A stretch of DNA of 64,000 nucleotides from Alkaliphilus oremlandii OhILAs (GTDB lineage Bacteria > Bacillota > Clostridia > Peptostreptococcales > Natronincolaceae). Both the position numbers and the translations under genes were made by a program. Location: contig NC_009922.1 of assembly GCF_000018325.1 (NCBI RefSeq), positions 1,550,001 to 1,614,000 of the forward strand, read 5' to 3'. The first letter of the stretch is position 1. Each line of letters begins with the position of its first letter. Positions 63,392 through 64,000 of the stretch are shown here, one piece after another. The notes beneath the pieces are model-generated. The model was not told the origin of the DNA. It was given only the letters and a program-made list of their open reading frames with translations, and did not search any database.

Positions 63392-63877
63392 ATGCAGATG
63401 ATTACTAAAGTAGGGATGGCTGATATGAATATAACGAAAGATCCTGGCGTTATAACCACACTTGGACTAGGCTCCTGTGTTGGTATCGTCCTATACGATC
63501 AGGCTGTGAAAGTGGCTGGTTTAGTTCATATTATGTTACCCAATAGTAAACAAATCAAAAATAATGAGAATAAAGCTAAATTTGCAGATACGGGGATAGA
63601 GTTATTATTACAAAAAATGATAGAGCAGGGCTGCAGCAAATCTAGAATCATCGCTAAGATCGCAGGTGGAAGTCAAATGTTCTCATTTCAAACAAATAAT
63701 GATGTGATGAAAATTGGTGAACGAAATGTAGTGGCTACGAAAGAAATTTTACAGCAATTGAAAATACCTTTACTTGCACAGGATACAGGAGGGAATTACG
63801 GAAGAACAATTGAATTCAATTCAAATAACGGTAAACTACTTATAAAGACGATAGGCCATGGCGTACATGAAATTTAA
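63392..63877 (+). CDS. cheD: Chemoreceptor glutamine deamidase CheD
   Basis: Deamidates receptor glutamines and stimulates CheC. It is 161 residues with catalytic C29 in GLGSCVGIVLYD, H46 in AGLVHIMLP, and AKIAGGSQMF. Starts directly after the cheC stop (no gap). Confidence 0.96.
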   Translation: MQMITKVGMADMNITKDPGVITTLGLGSCVGIVLYDQAVKVAGLVHIMLPNSKQIKNNENKAKFADTGIELLLQKMIEQGCSKSRIIAKIAGGSQMFSFQTNNDVMKIGERNVVATKEILQQLKIPLLAQDTGGNYGRTIEFNSNNGKLLIKTIGHGVHEI

Positions 63878-63918
63878 ACAGATAGCACGAACTATTCATA
63901 TGGCCAGGAGGTTTAAAC

Positions 63919-64000
63919 ATGGAAGATATAAAAACTCTATGGCATAATTACAAAAATAATAATGATTCTCAGGCGAAGGCATTACTGATAGAAGAATACA
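63919..64000 (+). CDS. sigD: Sigma factor of the FliA/SigD (WhiG) type, 5' end only
   Basis: The last 82 bases hold ATG after CAGGAGGT and read MEDIKTLWHNYKNNN, then QAKALLIEEY, which matches the N-terminal region of FliA/SigD/WhiG sigma factors (W..Y, then ..LI..Y). The rest is past the window. Position at the end of the che operon is as in Bacillus. Product controls late flagellar genes. Confidence 0.75.
   Translation, partial: MEDIKTLWHNYKNNNDSQAKALLIEEY

Overview
The window is a continuous stretch of low-GC, AT-rich clostridial chromosome. Evidence: TTG/GTG start codons, strong AGGAGG ribosome binding sites, FapR/CodY regulators, a YlbJ sporulation protein, FabK instead of FabI, and a Bacillus/Clostridium-style fla/che operon. 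Protein character and gene order fit an Alkaliphilus-like member of the Clostridia; the genus is a judgement from memory and was not tested. I see no tRNA, rRNA, CRISPR array, insertion sequence or prophage. Nearly every base is in tightly packed housekeeping operons.

Region 1 (1-7120): the 3' part of recG (its start lies outside the window), rsmD-coaD, a small coiled-coil protein, then ylbJ and tmcAL on the minus strand, and ackA read divergently from tmcAL. Region 2 (7187-15108): DUF177 gene-rpmF, then a fatty-acid/phospholipid cluster fapR-plsX-fabH-fabK-fabD-fabG-acpP-fabF. It has a good sigma-A promoter and a palindromic candidate FapR operator, and ends at a strong terminator. Region 3 (15109-15405): a tandem pair of 115-bp repeats. 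They fold into AT-rich hairpins with conserved GGA-containing loops and compensatory changes between copies, and they sit just upstream of the rnc promoter. Region 4 (15406-28312): rnc, a radical SAM gene, smc, ftsY, ylxM-ffh-rpsP-khpA-rimM-trmD, rplS with an L19-type leader, ylqF, rnhB and yraN. Together they cover RNA processing, chromosome condensation, SRP targeting and ribosome maturation. Region 5 (28435-34279): yifB, dprA, topA and codY.

Region 6 (34280-64000): a 358-bp AT-rich gap, then one huge motility operon: flgB-flgC-fliE-fliF-fliG-fliH-fliI-fliJ-(ylxF-like)-fliK-flgD-(unknown flagellar protein)-flgE-flbD-motA-motB-fliL-fliM-fliY-cheY-fliO-fliP-fliQ-fliR-flhB-flhA-flhF-flhG-(PilZ)-cheB-cheA-cheW-cheC-cheD, and the first codons of a sigD/fliA-type sigma factor. 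It encodes the basal body, export apparatus, hook, stator, switch and chemotaxis core.

The strongest anomalies are: (i) fliM is interrupted by an in-frame TAG at codon 210, followed by 121 intact codons that have no ATG, GTG or TTG of their own; (ii) the covarying tandem hairpin repeats before rnc; (iii) a GC-rich structured leader before flgE with AAGGAT in a hairpin loop, a possible CsrA-type or other RNA-level control site; (iv) a hairpin that fully buries the flbD ribosome binding site; (v) a PomAB-like stator suggesting sodium-driven rotation.
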